A stretch of DNA of 7,629 nucleotides from Syntrophaceae bacterium UBA4810 (GTDB taxonomy: Bacteria; Desulfobacterota; Syntrophia; Syntrophales; Smithellaceae). The notes below the pieces were generated by a model. It made no database searches. It was not told the DNA's origin and was given only the letters and a program-made list of their open reading frames with translations. Below, piece after piece: positions 6,508 through 7,629 of this stretch. The stretch spans positions 1 to 7,629 of the forward strand of contig DHGA01000054.1 in the NCBI GenBank assembly GCA_002402545.1, read 5' to 3'. Each line of letters opens with the position of its first letter. Position 1 is the first letter of the stretch. The translations under genes were made by a program, and so were the position numbers.

Positions 6508-7621
6508 CTGGCTTGTTACTTATGCTGGTGCCGAACGTGTTTTAGAACAAATAATTTTTTGTTATCCACGAGTTGATATCTTTAGCATTGTAGATTTTCT
6601 TGACGATAGGAGCCGCAGTTTTATAAGAAATAAAACAATCAATACATCTTTTATACAAAAACTGCCATTGGCTAAAAAGAAATATCGCTCGTATTTGCCG
6701 TTGATGCCGTTAGCCATCGAACAATTTGACGTTTCAGCATACGATCTCATTATTTCCAGCACGCATGCAGTATCAAAAGGGGTTATTACAGGACCTGACC
6801 AATTGCACATCTCATATGTCCATTCTCCAATACGCTATGCTTGGGATCTTCAGCATCAATATTTACGTGAATCTGGGCTTGATAAAGGATTAAAGGGCTG
6901 GTTGGCTAAATGGATGTTGCATAAAATGCGGTTATGGGATGTCCGCACGGCTAATGGTGTTGACGCCTTTATATCAAATTCCAAGTTCATCGCCAGGCGT
7001 ATCCGCAAAGTTTATGGTCGAGAAGCTACGATTATTTATCCTCCTGTGGATGTGGCGGCATTTACGCTGAAAGAGGTAAAGGATGATTTTTACCTGACGG
7101 CTTCCCGCATCGTACCGTACAAAAAAATTGACTTAATCGTAGAGGCGTTTTCCAAAATACCTCAACATAAGCTTGTTGTTATAGGTGATGGTCCTGATTT
7201 TGAAAAGGTTAAAGCCAAAGCAGGCCATAACGTAACCTTGTTGGGCTTTCAACCATTTGAACAATTAAGAAATTATATGCAACGTGCCAAGGCCTTCGTT
7301 TTTGCAGCAGAGGAAGATTTCGGCATTATTCCAGTGGAAGCCCAAGCGTGCGGTACACCTGTTATTGCTTATGGAAAGGGTGGTGTTTTAGAAACAGTGT
7401 GTGGCTTGGATAAGGAAAAGCCAACGGGGTTATTTTTTGCAGAACAAACGGTATCTTCTTTGATAGAAGCGGTTAGCTGCTTTGAAAATGCAACTGATCG
7501 TTTTAATCCAATAATTTGCCGCCAAAATGCAATTAATTTTTCTCCAGAAAGATTTCGAGATGAATTTTCAACTTTTGTAGAAAGGGAATGGACAATGTTT
7601 CAGGAAAGGTTGAAATCATAA
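6482..7621 (+). CDS. GT4-family glycosyltransferase, WbaZ-like
   Basis: This is a predicted retaining GT-B glycosyltransferase of 379 residues, close to the WbaZ-like GT4 subgroup (often mannosyltransferases of O-antigen synthesis). The N-terminus MMKIALIHDWLVTYAGAERV (1-20) has the conserved G-AE loop. ISSTHAVSKG (91-100) and ISYVHSPIRYAWD (110-122) are hallmark segments of the subgroup. SNSKFIARRI (165-174) and IIYPPVD (184-190) close the first domain. The donor domain has LTASRIVPYKKID (205-217), VIGDGPD (233-239) and the EX7E motif EDFGIIPVE (E278 and E286), followed by AQACGTPVIAYGKGG. It overlaps the previous gene by 26 bases in another frame, so translation is probably coupled. Starts at 6482 and 6485 are both possible; the second gives the canonical MKIALIHDW start and better spacing from a weak GAG at 6474-6476. 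The gene is complete, with stop TAA 8 bases from the window end. Confidence 0.88.
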   Translation: MMKIALIHDWLVTYAGAERVLEQIIFCYPRVDIFSIVDFLDDRSRSFIRNKTINTSFIQKLPLAKKKYRSYLPLMPLAIEQFDVSAYDLIISSTHAVSKGVITGPDQLHISYVHSPIRYAWDLQHQYLRESGLDKGLKGWLAKWMLHKMRLWDVRTANGVDAFISNSKFIARRIRKVYGREATIIYPPVDVAAFTLKEVKDDFYLTASRIVPYKKIDLIVEAFSKIPQHKLVVIGDGPDFEKVKAKAGHNVTLLGFQPFEQLRNYMQRAKAFVFAAEEDFGIIPVEAQACGTPVIAYGKGGVLETVCGLDKEKPTGLFFAEQTVSSLIEAVSCFENATDRFNPIICRQNAINFSPERFRDEFSTFVEREWTMFQERLKS

Positions 7622-7629
7622 ATTCTAAT

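Overview
The window is an interior piece of a surface-polysaccharide (O-antigen or capsule type) biosynthesis locus of the Wzx/Wzy-dependent kind. All seven genes are on the + strand and tightly packed; the longest gap is 63 bases. The protein families point to a Gram-negative bacterium, probably a proteobacterium, but nothing here fixes the genus. There are no RNA genes, insertion sequences, CRISPR arrays or convincing promoters or terminators. The locus clearly continues upstream, because the first gene is cut by the window edge. It may also continue downstream, because the last gene ends 8 bases before the end.

Layout: a 5'-truncated polytopic flippase (Wzx, 1-1206); a small class I SAM-dependent methyltransferase (1255-1944); a GT2 glycosyltransferase (1956-3035); a second, rhamnosyltransferase-like GT2 enzyme with an enlarged internal loop (3054-4079); a very AT-rich polytopic O-antigen polymerase (Wzy, 4143-5426); and two GT4 glycosyltransferases (5437-6507 and 6482-7621), whose reading frames overlap.

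How they fit together (inference from family knowledge): an initiating sugar-phosphate transferase encoded elsewhere loads the first sugar on undecaprenyl phosphate. The four glycosyltransferases could then add further sugars at the cytoplasmic face, and the methyltransferase could decorate a sugar. Wzx would flip the lipid-linked unit and Wzy would polymerise it in the periplasm. No nucleotide-sugar synthesis genes, chain-length regulator (Wzz) or initiating transferase lie in this window.

The most notable feature is mosaicism. Base composition changes abruptly from gene to gene: wzx and the second GT2 gene are GC-rich, the first GT2 gene is AT-rich, and wzy is extremely AT-rich. At the end of each of the two GC-rich genes, an ATG overlaps the stop codon and opens a short reading frame that soon dies. 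These look like possible scars of replaced downstream genes. I see no sign of a wholly new kind of system; this is a plausible but strain-specific polysaccharide cluster.
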